DNA of 34,180 bases from Oligoflexia bacterium (GTDB lineage: Bacteria > Bdellovibrionota_B > Oligoflexia > Oligoflexales > JAGOVF01). Below are positions 25,258 to 34,038 of this stretch, piece by piece (position 1 is the stretch's first letter; each line of letters begins with the position of its first letter). A model generated the notes under the pieces. That model was not told the origin of the DNA. It was given only the letters and a program-made list of their open reading frames with translations, and did no database searches. The stretch lies in assembly GCA_030432875.1 (NCBI GenBank), contig JAUILP010000038.1, forward strand, positions 1-34,180, given 5' to 3'. A program made the position numbers and the translations under genes.

Positions 25258-26592
25258 GTGGCAAGCTCCATAGCGAAACTACCTGAGGACAAACTTAATC
25301 ATTTGCAGAAAAAAATCCTCTTCACATTAGGGTTTTTGTTTTTATATAGAATTGGTGTCCATGTACCCGTTCCCGGGGTTAATACAGAAGCACTATCTGA
25401 TTTTTTTAGAGGACAAGGCGGCAATTTCCTCGGCATGTTTAACATGTTTTCGGGAGGGGCTTTGGCTAATTTTAGCGTTTTTGCCCTTGGTGTAATGCCC
25501 TATATCTCTGCCTCCATTATGGCTCAGTTACTGACGGTCATTATTCCCCATCTTGAAGCCCTATCAAAAGAAGGTGAAGCCGGAAGAAAAAAAATTACCC
25601 AGTATACCCGTTACGGTACCATGATACTTGCTATTGTTCAGGGTTTTATGATTGCGAATACCTTGGCATCAAGTAATTTTGGAGCTGGCAGTCTCGTCGG
25701 CAATCCAACTTTTGGTTGGAAAATTTTTACAGCTCTATCTTTAACGGCGGGTACAGCATTTGTCATGTGGTTAGGAGAGCAAATTACTGATCGTGGGGTC
25801 GGTAACGGTATGTCGCTCATCATTATGGCTGGTATCATTGACTCTTTACCTAGAGTTATCGGGGATACTTACACCCAGTATTCCAGTCAATCAATTGATC
25901 TGGCGCGAATATTGCTCTTAGTCGGTGTGGTTATTGTGGTAACGGCTGGGGTTATTTTTTTCGAGCAAGGCGCGAGACAGGTTACGGTCCAGTATGCCAA
26001 GAGGCAGGTCGGCGGAAGGGTTTTTGGTGGTCAGCATTCGAATTTGCCTATTAGACTAAATTCTGCAGGTGTTATACCGCCTATCTTTGCAAGCTCACTT
26101 TTGCAGTTTCCAATATTTATCGCTGGTATGAATCCCAACTCATGGCTTGGGAGTATTATGAGTGGGTTTTTAGCTCCAGGAAACTGGCTGTACAATAGCC
26201 TTTACGTGCTTTTGATTTTGTTTTTTACGTTTTTTTACGTTTCGATAACATTTAAATCAGATGATATTGCAGAAAATTTGAAAAAAAATGGTGGCTTTAT
26301 CCCCGGCATAAGGCCAGGGCCAAGAACAGCGGAATATTTACAAAAATTAGTTAACAGGTTGACTCTTACGGGAGCGGTCTATTTATGCGCTATTTGTATT
26401 TTGCCTACAATACTTACAGGACGATTTAACATACAGTTCTATTTTGGGGGCACAAGTTTGTTGATTGTTGTGGGAACAGCGTTGGAGACTTTTAGGCAGA
26501 TAGAAGCCCATAGGCAATCTTTACGCTACGATTCATTTTTGAAACAAGGCGGGAGATTGAAAGTACGCGGACGCACGGGAGCCTATAGATGA
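25258..26592 (+). CDS. secY: preprotein translocase subunit SecY
   Basis: SecY is the pore subunit of the SecYEG translocon in the inner membrane. The 444-residue protein has ten membrane segments and the usual motifs: VPVPGVN near 37-43 before the plug region, GIMPY-like ALGVMPYISASI, and the cytosolic loop NGGFIPGIRPGPRTAEYL with the conserved Arg used by SecA and ribosomes. It starts with GTG (SD AGGAACAGGAG). The stop overlaps the adk start as ATGA. The long upstream leader suggests extra control of this gene and those after it. Confidence 0.98.
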   Translation: MASSIAKLPEDKLNHLQKKILFTLGFLFLYRIGVHVPVPGVNTEALSDFFRGQGGNFLGMFNMFSGGALANFSVFALGVMPYISASIMAQLLTVIIPHLEALSKEGEAGRKKITQYTRYGTMILAIVQGFMIANTLASSNFGAGSLVGNPTFGWKIFTALSLTAGTAFVMWLGEQITDRGVGNGMSLIIMAGIIDSLPRVIGDTYTQYSSQSIDLARILLLVGVVIVVTAGVIFFEQGARQVTVQYAKRQVGGRVFGGQHSNLPIRLNSAGVIPPIFASSLLQFPIFIAGMNPNSWLGSIMSGFLAPGNWLYNSLYVLLILFFTFFYVSITFKSDDIAENLKKNGGFIPGIRPGPRTAEYLQKLVNRLTLTGAVYLCAICILPTILTGRFNIQFYFGGTSLLIVVGTALETFRQIEAHRQSLRYDSFLKQGGRLKVRGRTGAYR

Positions 26593-27230
26593 TCGTTGTT
26601 TTTATTGGAGCTCCTGGTTCTGGCAAAGGCACTCAAGCGAGTATTTTGTCAAAGAATTATGGCTACAAAGCGCTTTCTACTGGTGAGTGCCTAAGAAAAC
26701 ATGTGAAAGAAGAAACCCCGATCGGGATAAAAGTTAAAGAGATTATGGAAAAAGGAGGGCTCGTCAGTGACGATATCCTTCTTCAGGTTCTTCAAGCTGA
26801 GCTTGGATCAAAAGCAGACGAAACGATTTTGCTTGATGGTTATCCCCGCAATGTCGAACAGGCAAAGACTCTAGGGCGTCTTGGTGGTGTTCATAAAGTA
26901 GCGTTAGCAGTCATGTTTGATTTACCACAAGAGTTGCTTCTGTCTCGCCTGACCGGAAGGCGGGTTTGTTCTCAGTGCGGGCAAAACTTTCATATAGAGA
27001 GTTTGCCTTCTAAAGTTTCGGGTGTATGCGATATATGCCAGGGTAAACTTATTCAACGGGCAGATGATTTTGAAGAAAAAGTAAGAACCCGTTTAGAACT
27101 TTATGAAAGCTTCACTAAACCTGTAGTTGATTATTATCGCAACTTAGGTATTTTAGAGCTTGTTAATGCAGATCGCGATGTGGCAAAAATTGCCATTGAA
27201 GTGGCAGAGATAATTAAAAAATTGAATTAA
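26589..27230 (+). CDS. adk: adenylate kinase, zinc-LID type
   Basis: Adenylate kinase interconverts ATP + AMP and 2 ADP. The P-loop GAPGSGKGT is at 7-15, LDGYPRN (82-88) holds the AMP-binding region, and the LID has four cysteines (C127, C130, C147, C150) forming the structural zinc site of the long bacterial form. At 213 residues it is full length. It overlaps secY by 4 nt (translational coupling), a common pairing. Confidence 0.98.
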   Translation: MIVVFIGAPGSGKGTQASILSKNYGYKALSTGECLRKHVKEETPIGIKVKEIMEKGGLVSDDILLQVLQAELGSKADETILLDGYPRNVEQAKTLGRLGGVHKVALAVMFDLPQELLLSRLTGRRVCSQCGQNFHIESLPSKVSGVCDICQGKLIQRADDFEEKVRTRLELYESFTKPVVDYYRNLGILELVNADRDVAKIAIEVAEIIKKLN

Positions 27231-27241
27231 ATTGGTGGTTT

Positions 27242-27460
27242 ATGGCTAAGGAAGATGTTATTGAGATAGAAGGTGTTGTCAAGGAGCCGCTTCCAAATGC
27301 TATGTTTTTGGTCGAGTTAGATAATGGTCACACTGTATTAGCTCACATAAGCGGAAAAATGAGGATGAATTTCATTCGGATTCTTCCCGGGGACAAAGTT
27401 CGTCTAGAAGTTTCACCTTATGACCTTAAGCGCGGCAGAATAATTTACCGAGCCAAGTGA
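27242..27460 (+). CDS. infA: translation initiation factor IF-1
   Basis: IF-1 binds the 30S A site during initiation. The 72-residue S1-fold protein shows [33 protein letters not shown] and the end [12 protein letters not shown]. No map (methionine aminopeptidase) gene lies between adk and infA, where many genomes have one. A 171-nt spacer with a promoter candidate follows. Confidence 0.98.
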   Translation: MAKEDVIEIEGVVKEPLPNAMFLVELDNGHTVLAHISGKMRMNFIRILPGDKVRLEVSPYDLKRGRIIYRAK

Positions 27461-27573
27461 TTTGACGATATAGTTTTTTACGATGAACGAGAGACCATTA
27501 GCGGTAAAATAGGTGAGTTTTTTAAGTTTCTGGCAATTCAAAGAGCAGAGCGAAGAAATTGTGATAAAACCAG

Positions 27574-27602
27574 TTGCATAAAAGAGTAAATTGCATTAAA
27601 GA
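27574..27602 (+). promoter_or_regulatory. promoter candidate before rpmJ and the alpha operon
   Basis: TTGCAT (27574-27579) and TAAAGA (27597-27602) are separated by 17 nt, about 30 nt before the rpmJ ATG. TTGCATTAAA repeats the first box. It could give rpmJ-rpsM-rpsK-rpsD-rpoA-rplQ its own promoter. The 171-nt infA-rpmJ spacer holds nothing else I can name. Confidence 0.3.
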
Positions 27603-27631
27603 TACCAGGTTGTCGAATAAAGGAACTAGAG

Positions 27632-27745
27632 ATGAAAGTAAGAGCAAGCGTAAAAGCAATGTGTGCCAAGTGTAAGGTCATAAGACGACGTGGCATCGTG
27701 AGAGTTATTTGTGAAGTTAAAAAACATAAACAGCGTCAAGGCTGA
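27632..27745 (+). CDS. rpmJ: 50S ribosomal protein L36, zinc type
   Basis: L36 is a tiny zinc-ribbon protein near the peptidyl-transferase centre. The 37-residue product starts [15 protein letters not shown] and has C11, C14, C27 and H32, the canonical zinc ligands. AAAGGA lies 7 nt before the ATG. It sits in its usual place between infA and rpsM. Confidence 0.95.
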   Translation: MKVRASVKAMCAKCKVIRRRGIVRVICEVKKHKQRQG

Positions 27746-27772
27746 GAATATTTACATCAGGAGTTTTAAGGT

Positions 27773-28156
27773 ATGGCGCGTATAGCGGGTGTTGACCTTC
27801 CAGCAAACAAAAGAGTTGATATAGCATTAACGAGCATTTACGGGATCGGTCGTAAAACGGCAAAAGCGATTTTGGCAGAAGTCGGTATTGAGGATTCTTT
27901 AAAGGCAGGGGATCTAGATAATAATCAGGTTTCTGCTATACGTAAAATATTAGAGGCTGACTACCGTGTAGAGGGCGATTTGCGTCGTGATGTCGCTCTA
28001 AATATTAAGCGGTTAATCGATCTAAGTTGCTACCGAGGGATTCGTCATCGTCGTGGGCTTCCCGTAAGAGGCCAAAGAACAAAGACCAATGCTCGGACGA
28101 GAAAAGGCCCAAGAAAAACAGTTGCAGGCAAGAAAAAAGCGCCAACAGCAAAATAA
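27773..28156 (+). CDS. rpsM: 30S ribosomal protein S13
   Basis: S13 lies at the top of the 30S head and touches the P-site tRNA and the 50S. The 127-residue protein starts [19 protein letters not shown] and has the signature [19 protein letters not shown], then the basic tail. CAGGAG precedes the ATG. A 145-nt spacer with no gene follows. Confidence 0.98.
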   Translation: MARIAGVDLPANKRVDIALTSIYGIGRKTAKAILAEVGIEDSLKAGDLDNNQVSAIRKILEADYRVEGDLRRDVALNIKRLIDLSCYRGIRHRRGLPVRGQRTKTNARTRKGPRKTVAGKKKAPTAK

Positions 28157-28301
28157 TGGCGTAGATATATATTTTGTAGACGGTATCTATTGATAGTTGT
28201 CATGATGAGAGCGCTGCTGATTCTCAATTGGGAACTATAAAAGTGCCAGTGAATATAGAAAAATTAATGGATGCGTTATACCAATAAGAGGTCGTGTTTA
28301 A

Positions 28302-28685
28302 ATGGCAAAAGTTGTAAAAAAGAAAAAAACAAAAAGAAACATTCCTACAGGAGTCGTTCACGTACAAGCAACCTTTAACAATACCATCATCACTATCACC
28401 GATTTAAATGGTGAAGTCGTGAGTTGGTCTACTTCCGGAGCCAAGGGCTTTAAGGGATCTCGCAAGAGCACGCCTTTTGCTGCTCAGGTTGCCAGTGAAG
28501 ACGCGGCAAAAAAAGCCTACGATATGGGAATGCGTTCCTGTGCCGTCGTGGTAAATGGGCCAGGTAGTGGCCGTGAAAGTGCTGTGCGTGCATTAGGAAC
28601 TGTTGGGATGAAGGTTTTGTTGATAAAAGATGTCACACCGGTTCCTCATAATGGTTGCCGTCCCCCAAAGAGACGACGTGTTTAA
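28302..28685 (+). CDS. rpsK: 30S ribosomal protein S11
   Basis: S11 lies on the 30S platform at the mRNA exit. The 127-residue protein has a lysine-rich start, [20 protein letters not shown], and the family end [21 protein letters not shown] is the SD. Length is standard. The 145-nt gap before it contains a near-palindrome TTCTCAATTGGGAA but no clear promoter. Confidence 0.98.
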   Translation: MAKVVKKKKTKRNIPTGVVHVQATFNNTIITITDLNGEVVSWSTSGAKGFKGSRKSTPFAAQVASEDAAKKAYDMGMRSCAVVVNGPGSGRESAVRALGTVGMKVLLIKDVTPVPHNGCRPPKRRRV

Positions 28686-28736
28686 GTCTATAGTGGCAGA
28701 GTGGTTATTTTGTTTTAGATTTTTTCGGAGGTTATT

Positions 28737-29366
28737 TTGGCTAGATATATAGGTCCTGTTTGTCGATTTTGCCGGCGTGAAGGACAAAAATTATTTTTAA
28801 AAGGCGATCGTTGTTTTTCAGAAAAGTGTGCTTATGACCGTAGAGCATATATTCCTGGACAGCATGGTCCTACTCACAAAGGTAAATTGTCGGAGTTTGG
28901 TACTCAGTTGCGAGAAAAACAAAAGGTAAAACGCGTTTATGGTGTTTTAGAGCGTCAATTTAGAAATACGTTCAAAAAAGCTTTAAAAACACGTGGCGTA
29001 ACTTCCGAGATATTTTTTCGTAATTTAGAACTCAGAGCTGATAACGTTATTTTTCGCATGGGGTTTGCTCGCAGTCGCAATGAAGCGCGGCAAATTGTTA
29101 GACACGCTCACGTGCTGGTAAATGGCAAATCAGTCAATATTCCCAGTATGCGTCTGAATATTGGTGACGTGGTGAGTGTTGTTGAAAAAAAGAAGTCTTT
29201 AGGCAGCGTAAAACTTGCTGGAGAACTTTACAACAAGCGAGCTCCATTAAGTTGGTTTGAGGTTGATCATGAAAAAGCAACCGGCAAAATATTAAGTCAT
29301 CCTACCAGAGATGATATCCATCTTAATGTTAGAGAACGTCTGATAGTTGAACTTTACAGTAAGTAA
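28737..29366 (+). CDS. rpsD: 30S ribosomal protein S4, zinc type
   Basis: S4 starts 30S assembly and in E. coli represses the alpha operon. The 209-residue product has a zinc-binding N-terminus with C9, C12, C26 and C31, as in many deltaproteobacterial and Firmicute S4 proteins, and the S4 RNA-binding domain (LELRADNVIFRMGFA, then RQIVRHAHVLVNG). The start is TTG behind CGGAGG. Confidence 0.97.
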   Translation: MARYIGPVCRFCRREGQKLFLKGDRCFSEKCAYDRRAYIPGQHGPTHKGKLSEFGTQLREKQKVKRVYGVLERQFRNTFKKALKTRGVTSEIFFRNLELRADNVIFRMGFARSRNEARQIVRHAHVLVNGKSVNIPSMRLNIGDVVSVVEKKKSLGSVKLAGELYNKRAPLSWFEVDHEKATGKILSHPTRDDIHLNVRERLIVELYSK

Positions 29367-29464
29367 CGTTCCTTTGGTCTAAGTTCTGGATTAGGTTTTG
29401 GTATCATAAAGAAACTGGTAATACTTATTTTTATATAGTTTCAGACAAATATATGGAGTCGCTA

Positions 29465-30508
29465 ATGCATCGTAACTGGCAAGAATTGATAAAACCCAAA
29501 GGGATTGAAGTTAGCGATCTGACAGATAGCTACGGAAAGTTTGTCGTTAAACCGCTAGAGCGTGGTTTTGGCGTTACTTTGGGTAATTCATTACGGCGAG
29601 TCCTTCTTGCGAGTATCAACGGCGCAGCGATCGTTGCCGTTCGCATCGAAGGTGTCAATCATGAGTTTTCTACAGTCCAAGGGGTTAAGGAAGATGTCAC
29701 AGATATTATCCTTAATTTGAAACAGATAAATCTTCGGTATTTGGGTGAAAACATGACAACGGTCTCTGTCGATGTCGATGGGCCGGGTGTTGTCAGAGCT
29801 TCAGATATCCAGACTAGCGGTGATGTCGAAATTCTTAATCCCGACCAGATTATTGCGACGCTTGGGGAAGGCTCGAAACTTAAAATGGAAATGTCCGTGG
29901 CTCATGGGCGTGGCTATGTTTCTGCTGATCAAAATGCGGCAAATTCTGAAAATGGCGGGTTTCCCGTTGGAACAATTGCGATTGATGCGATATTTGCTCC
30001 TGTGCGTAGGGTTTCCTACAATATAAGCAATGCCCGTGTTGGTCAAATGACCGATTATGACAAACTCACATTTGAAGTCTGGACAAATGGGGCGGTACGC
30101 CCTGATGACGCTGTTGCTTATGGCGCAAAGATATTGAAAGAACAGCTCTCTATATTTATCAATTTTGATGAGACTGAGGAAGAAGTTCGCGTTGTAAAGC
30201 AGGATGACGACAAGCCAAAGCTCAATGATAATTTGTTTAAGCCTGTCGATTCTCTTGAACTCAGTGTTCGGGCCCAAAATTGCCTTGAAAATGCAGATAT
30301 CAAATATATTGGTGAATTGGTCATTCGTTCCGAATCTGAAATGCTCAAAACGAAAAATTTTGGGCGCAAGAGTCTCAATGAAATCAAAGATATCCTTAGT
30401 GAAATGGGTCTATCTTTGGGCATGAAAATCGATGGCTTTGATGCCACGGTTCTGAGACGGCGTGAAAAAGAAACAGCAGTTGTTTCCAGTCCGATTACAG
30501 AAAATTAG
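29465..30508 (+). CDS. rpoA: RNA polymerase subunit alpha
   Basis: RpoA dimerises to nucleate RNA polymerase assembly. The N-terminal domain shows GFGVTLGNSLRRVLLASI; the C-terminal domain begins near LELSVRAQNCL and keeps the Arg and Asn that contact UP-element DNA in E. coli, then ELLKTKNFG-like EMLKTKNFGRKSLNEIKDIL. I chose the ATG at 29465 (347 aa, MHRNWQELIKPKG) because GGAG at 29455-29458 is correctly spaced; the in-frame ATG at 29453 would overlap that SD. Confidence 0.97.
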   Translation: MHRNWQELIKPKGIEVSDLTDSYGKFVVKPLERGFGVTLGNSLRRVLLASINGAAIVAVRIEGVNHEFSTVQGVKEDVTDIILNLKQINLRYLGENMTTVSVDVDGPGVVRASDIQTSGDVEILNPDQIIATLGEGSKLKMEMSVAHGRGYVSADQNAANSENGGFPVGTIAIDAIFAPVRRVSYNISNARVGQMTDYDKLTFEVWTNGAVRPDDAVAYGAKILKEQLSIFINFDETEEEVRVVKQDDDKPKLNDNLFKPVDSLELSVRAQNCLENADIKYIGELVIRSESEMLKTKNFGRKSLNEIKDILSEMGLSLGMKIDGFDATVLRRREKETAVVSSPITEN

Positions 30509-30575
30509 TAACGGCATCTGGTGAAAATAGAAATTAAAATCATTTGTTCGGTGTGGATTATAAAAGGGTTATTGT

Positions 30576-30971
30576 ATGAGACATTTAAATGGATATAAGA
30601 AATTAGGTCGTGATACGGATCATAGGATGGCAATGCTGAGAAATCTTGCAACATCCCTGATAATTCATGAGAAAATTCACACCACTTTACCGCGAGCTAA
30701 GGCGCTCAGAAGTTATGTTGAAAAGTGGCTGACCATGGGGAAAAAAGGTAGTTTACATGCTCGGCGCCAGCTACTGAGCGTTTGCTATGATAAAGATGCT
30801 GTGGCTAAAGTTTTTGATGCTTTGGCAAAAAGGTACGAAACTCGTCCTGGTGGCTACACGCGTGTTTATAAGTTAGATTACCGTCATGGAGATGGAGCGC
30901 AAACAGCAATAATTGAACTGGTTGACCGTGAAGAAAAGAAAACTGCTACCCCTACTCCTGCAAAAAATTAG
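30576..30971 (+). CDS. rplQ: 50S ribosomal protein L17
   Basis: L17 surrounds the tunnel exit. The 131-residue product starts [20 protein letters not shown], the family signature, and includes [15 protein letters not shown] and [11 protein letters not shown], with a short Thr/Pro/Lys-rich tail. It is the last gene of the cluster and is followed by a strong intrinsic terminator about 120 nt later. Confidence 0.97.
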   Translation: MRHLNGYKKLGRDTDHRMAMLRNLATSLIIHEKIHTTLPRAKALRSYVEKWLTMGKKGSLHARRQLLSVCYDKDAVAKVFDALAKRYETRPGGYTRVYKLDYRHGDGAQTAIIELVDREEKKTATPTPAKN

Positions 30972-31091
30972 ACTGTTAAGGTTTTGGTGGAATTAAGTTT
31001 AGCTTTTCGCTAAAACAGCAAATTAAGGTCAGTAATTCTAAAAATTTGTTAGGTTAAAGTTCTGCAATAAAGTTTTCGGAACGTGTTTATT

Positions 31092-31117
31092 AAAGCTCAG
31101 GTTGACTGGGCTTTTTT
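31092..31117 (+). terminator. intrinsic terminator of the ribosomal cluster
   Basis: AAAGCTCAG (31092-31100) pairs with CTGGGCTTT (31106-31114), nine pairs including one G-U, around a GTTGA loop, and runs into six T. It lies 120 nt after rplQ and before hrpB. A second hairpin, TTTAGC/GCTAAA (30998-31014), lies closer to rplQ but has no T-tract. Confidence 0.85.
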
Positions 31118-31221
31118 GATTTCAGGTGTGAATACTGAGGTATGCTCGAAATGCTACACTTTAATTATTATGTTTTGATACTTTTAGCTGATTTATCTCC
31201 TTGAACAAGGCAATCTGCCTT

Positions 31222-33849
31222 ATGAAAAACTTGATACCACAACAAAGTCCCCTAGATGAGTATCTCTCAAGGCTAAAAAACCTTGTATCTCCTGGTAAAA
31301 ATTTTGTGATTACAGCTGAGCCGGGTAGTGGAAAGACAACAAAAATTCCGCTTCATTTAACTAAGCTCAGGGAAGGAAAGGTTCTCGTTTTAGAACCGCG
31401 GCGCCTTGCAGCAAAACTTGCGGCTCAGTACGTGGCGAAAGGTATCAGCGAACCTGTGGGAGAATCTATTGGGTACCGCATGAGACATGAAACCCGCTGT
31501 TCTCCTAATACGCGGTTGGAGTATGTGACGGAAGGGATTTTGCTGCGTATGGTACAGGAAAATCCCGAATTATTAGGGTATCACACAATCATAATAGATG
31601 AATTTCATGAACGAGGGATTTACAGTGACCTTAGCTTAGCGGTTATCAAATATATTCAAATTTTTAAACGTCCCGATATCAATATTTTTGTCATGTCTGC
31701 CACCTTAGATACCTCAGGTGTAGCGAGTTTTCTTGACGCGCAGGTTAAAAAAATTCCTGGAAATATTTACCCATGTGACATTGTTTATAACCCGAGTTTT
31801 AAAATCTCTCGTGGTTATTACGATATGGTTAATGCGGTCTCTTGTGTGCTAGCAGATTCTAGGTGTCGTGGCCATATTCTGGTTTTTCTCAGTGGCATAA
31901 AGGAAATTAGATATTATGAGCAGGAGCTACGTCAAAGCGGCTGCTTTGATGATTTTGAGATTCTCCCCCTTGCCGCAGAGTTATCAGCAGAGGCTCAGGA
32001 AAGGGTCTTTACGCCCTCTGTGAAACGAAAAATTATCTTTACGACAAATGTCGCGGAGTCCTCGGTTACTATACCTGGGGTAAATACAGTAATCGACTTA
32101 GGCTTTGCAAAAATCTCTGGATTTGCTCCTTGGAGCGGTCTTCCCACACTATCAAAAAAACCAGTTGCCAAAGCTTCTTTAACCCAAAGGGCGGGGCGGG
32201 CTGCCCGTGAACAAAAAGGTTTAGTCTACCGCTTGATGGAAGAAAATGATGTGTTAGCGCGCCCTGATTTTGACGTTCCCGAAATAAAGCGCGTCGCACT
32301 TGACTCATATGTACTTCAGCTCTTTAGCCTACCTTATTTTAATAAAGGCACGGTTTATCAGCTAATAGATGATTTCCCTTGGTTTGAATCACCCGATGCG
32401 ATGGGGTTGAAAGAGGCCATTTCACTCTTAAGCGCACTTCAGGCAATCAGCTCTGAGGGAAAGTTGACAATGCTCGGGAAAGAACTGGCTGAGCTACCCA
32501 TAGCGCCGCGTCTAGGAAAAGCAATATTAGAGAGCAGGTCTACGCCGTACCTTCGCGAGGTAATTTTATCAAGTGTGCTTTTAGCAGATCCAAGATATAG
32601 GATTCCAAGGGATAACCACGCATCTTCTTCTAACGAAAAAGAGGTGCACCCAAATTTGGCTCAGAACTTAGAAAGTTTGATGGCTAAAATGAGGGCATTG
32701 CTATATTCCAATGAGCCTCACCACAAAAATAGCACAAAATTAAATTCATTCCATCATGGTAGCGAGCGCTTGTTTAAACCTTTTCGACAGATAGGTGACA
32801 TACTCGGTATATCACCAGATCTTGGCAAGCAGGTTTCGCGTGAGAGTGACTATTTATCTAAAATTTATTTTTCAGCTTATTTTGACCGAGTTGCTAAAAA
32901 GCTCCCCAAGGGGCGGCATGCAGAGGAAAACACCGCAATCTATATGAGCGTGGGTGGCCGCTCTGCGCTTTTTCGGAGGGATGGTACCACTCAGGATTTA
33001 TGCCCAGAATACATTTTGATACTCAGCGCCGAGGATAAAATCACCTCGAGTAAGCTTGGTCAACCAAGCACGTTTATCAGGACTTTTTTGCCCATCACAG
33101 AAGAGATGCTTTTGGAAAGCACGCAAGGGTTACTAAAACAAGAGACGACAACAAGTCTGACAGGAAACAAATCCGGGGAAAAAACAACTGTTCGTATTAA
33201 ATACGGTGAAATCCTTGTTAAGGAATATGTCCTGGCTGGAGATTCAGAAATGGGGAAGGAATTTCTGGTTTCGGAGTTAAAAAGAAGCTGGCCAGAGCCT
33301 TTTTCTTCGGAAGTTGAGCTCAAAATATACAATGTTCGGGCTTCTCTCATCAATAAATTCTACAAAGAAGCTAATCTTCCCATTTTTGAAGATGATTTTT
33401 TTGAGATGCTGATAAGTCATATTGCCGATGGATCACGCAATTATGCTAGCATCGTTAAACGAAGCTTGTCAGATTATATTGAGGATTTACTCACCTGGCA
33501 GCAAATTCAGTTTTTAGGAAAATTAACGCCTCTTCAAATCACGATGAGTAATGGCGCACGGGTAAAAATTGACTACCGCCTAGAAAATGAGGCGGTAGTT
33601 AGGGACCATATTCAATATTTTTTTGGTCTTAAAGACACTCCGACGATTTTGTCGGGACGATTAAAGCTCAAGTTAGAGTTACTGGGACCTCATAAAAGAC
33701 CCCTGCAAATTACCGAAGATCTGAGTGGATTTTGGCAAAGATCTTATAAAGAAATGCATGGGGCGCTTAAACGGAGGTATCCTCGGCATTTATGGCCAAG
33801 TGAGCCGGAGTCCGAAAAGCCATTTTTGCTGTTATCAAGACGAAAATGA
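31222..33849 (+). CDS. hrpB: ATP-dependent DEAH-box helicase HrpB
   Basis: HrpB is a bacterial DExH RNA helicase of poorly known substrate. The 875-residue protein has Walker A AEPGSGKT (32-39), the Walker B variant DEFHERG (126-132) typical of HrpB, SATLD (motif III), TTNVAESSVTIPGV (motif V) and QRAGRAAREQKG (motif VI). After the helicase core come the HA2-like region and the HrpB C-terminal domain, ending with RRYPRHLWPSEP. I chose the ATG at 31222; a TTG at 31201 would add seven residues but has no SD. An AAGGC/GCCTT hairpin abuts the ATG. It is separated from rplQ by a terminator, so it is an independent unit. Confidence 0.94.
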   Translation: MKNLIPQQSPLDEYLSRLKNLVSPGKNFVITAEPGSGKTTKIPLHLTKLREGKVLVLEPRRLAAKLAAQYVAKGISEPVGESIGYRMRHETRCSPNTRLEYVTEGILLRMVQENPELLGYHTIIIDEFHERGIYSDLSLAVIKYIQIFKRPDINIFVMSATLDTSGVASFLDAQVKKIPGNIYPCDIVYNPSFKISRGYYDMVNAVSCVLADSRCRGHILVFLSGIKEIRYYEQELRQSGCFDDFEILPLAAELSAEAQERVFTPSVKRKIIFTTNVAESSVTIPGVNTVIDLGFAKISGFAPWSGLPTLSKKPVAKASLTQRAGRAAREQKGLVYRLMEENDVLARPDFDVPEIKRVALDSYVLQLFSLPYFNKGTVYQLIDDFPWFESPDAMGLKEAISLLSALQAISSEGKLTMLGKELAELPIAPRLGKAILESRSTPYLREVILSSVLLADPRYRIPRDNHASSSNEKEVHPNLAQNLESLMAKMRALLYSNEPHHKNSTKLNSFHHGSERLFKPFRQIGDILGISPDLGKQVSRESDYLSKIYFSAYFDRVAKKLPKGRHAEENTAIYMSVGGRSALFRRDGTTQDLCPEYILILSAEDKITSSKLGQPSTFIRTFLPITEEMLLESTQGLLKQETTTSLTGNKSGEKTTVRIKYGEILVKEYVLAGDSEMGKEFLVSELKRSWPEPFSSEVELKIYNVRASLINKFYKEANLPIFEDDFFEMLISHIADGSRNYASIVKRSLSDYIEDLLTWQQIQFLGKLTPLQITMSNGARVKIDYRLENEAVVRDHIQYFFGLKDTPTILSGRLKLKLELLGPHKRPLQITEDLSGFWQRSYKEMHGALKRRYPRHLWPSEPESEKPFLLLSRRK

Positions 33850-33905
33850 TTAGCCTTTGCTCGCATAGGTTTTTGGTTTTCAAAAGCGGCTACTTTATCT
33901 TAGAA

Positions 33906-33915
33906 TTTTTTTTTT
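33906..33915 (+). terminator. weak terminator candidate after hrpB
   Basis: Ten consecutive T (33906-33915) follow a poor stem (AAAG/CTTT, about 33880-33893). The T-run is striking but the hairpin is weak, so factor-independent termination is uncertain. Confidence 0.3.
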
Positions 33916-33949
33916 AGGGCCTGTACTCACATTAATGCGTGGACCTAGT

Positions 33950-34011
33950 CGATTTCGTCAGCCTAGGCGTAAGCTTAGACGGCATCGTGGGTCTGGGCGA
34001 TTAACGCCGAC
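33950..34011 (+). ncRNA. paired stem-loops upstream of the four-helix-bundle gene
   Basis: Stem-loop 1: CTAGGC (33963-33968) pairs with GCTTAG (33973-33978), five Watson-Crick pairs and one G-U, around a GTAA (GNRA-type) loop; outer segments CGT/ACG (33956-33958 with 33979-33981) and CGAT/ATCG (33950-33953 with 33984-33987) extend it across internal loops. Stem-loop 2: GGCG/CGCC (33996-33999 with 34005-34008) plus GTC/GAC (33991-33993 with 34009-34011) with a 2-nt bulge. They end 28 nt before the ATG. The regular nested pairing suggests a structured RNA or 5' leader; I do not recognise a known class. Confidence 0.45.
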
Positions 34012-34038
34012 GTAAATTTGAACTGCGGAGAAACTTAG

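Noticed and set aside
29801..30277. 158-codon minus-strand frame inside rpoA
   Set aside because: Shadow frame of rpoA; no SD and no protein family resemblance.
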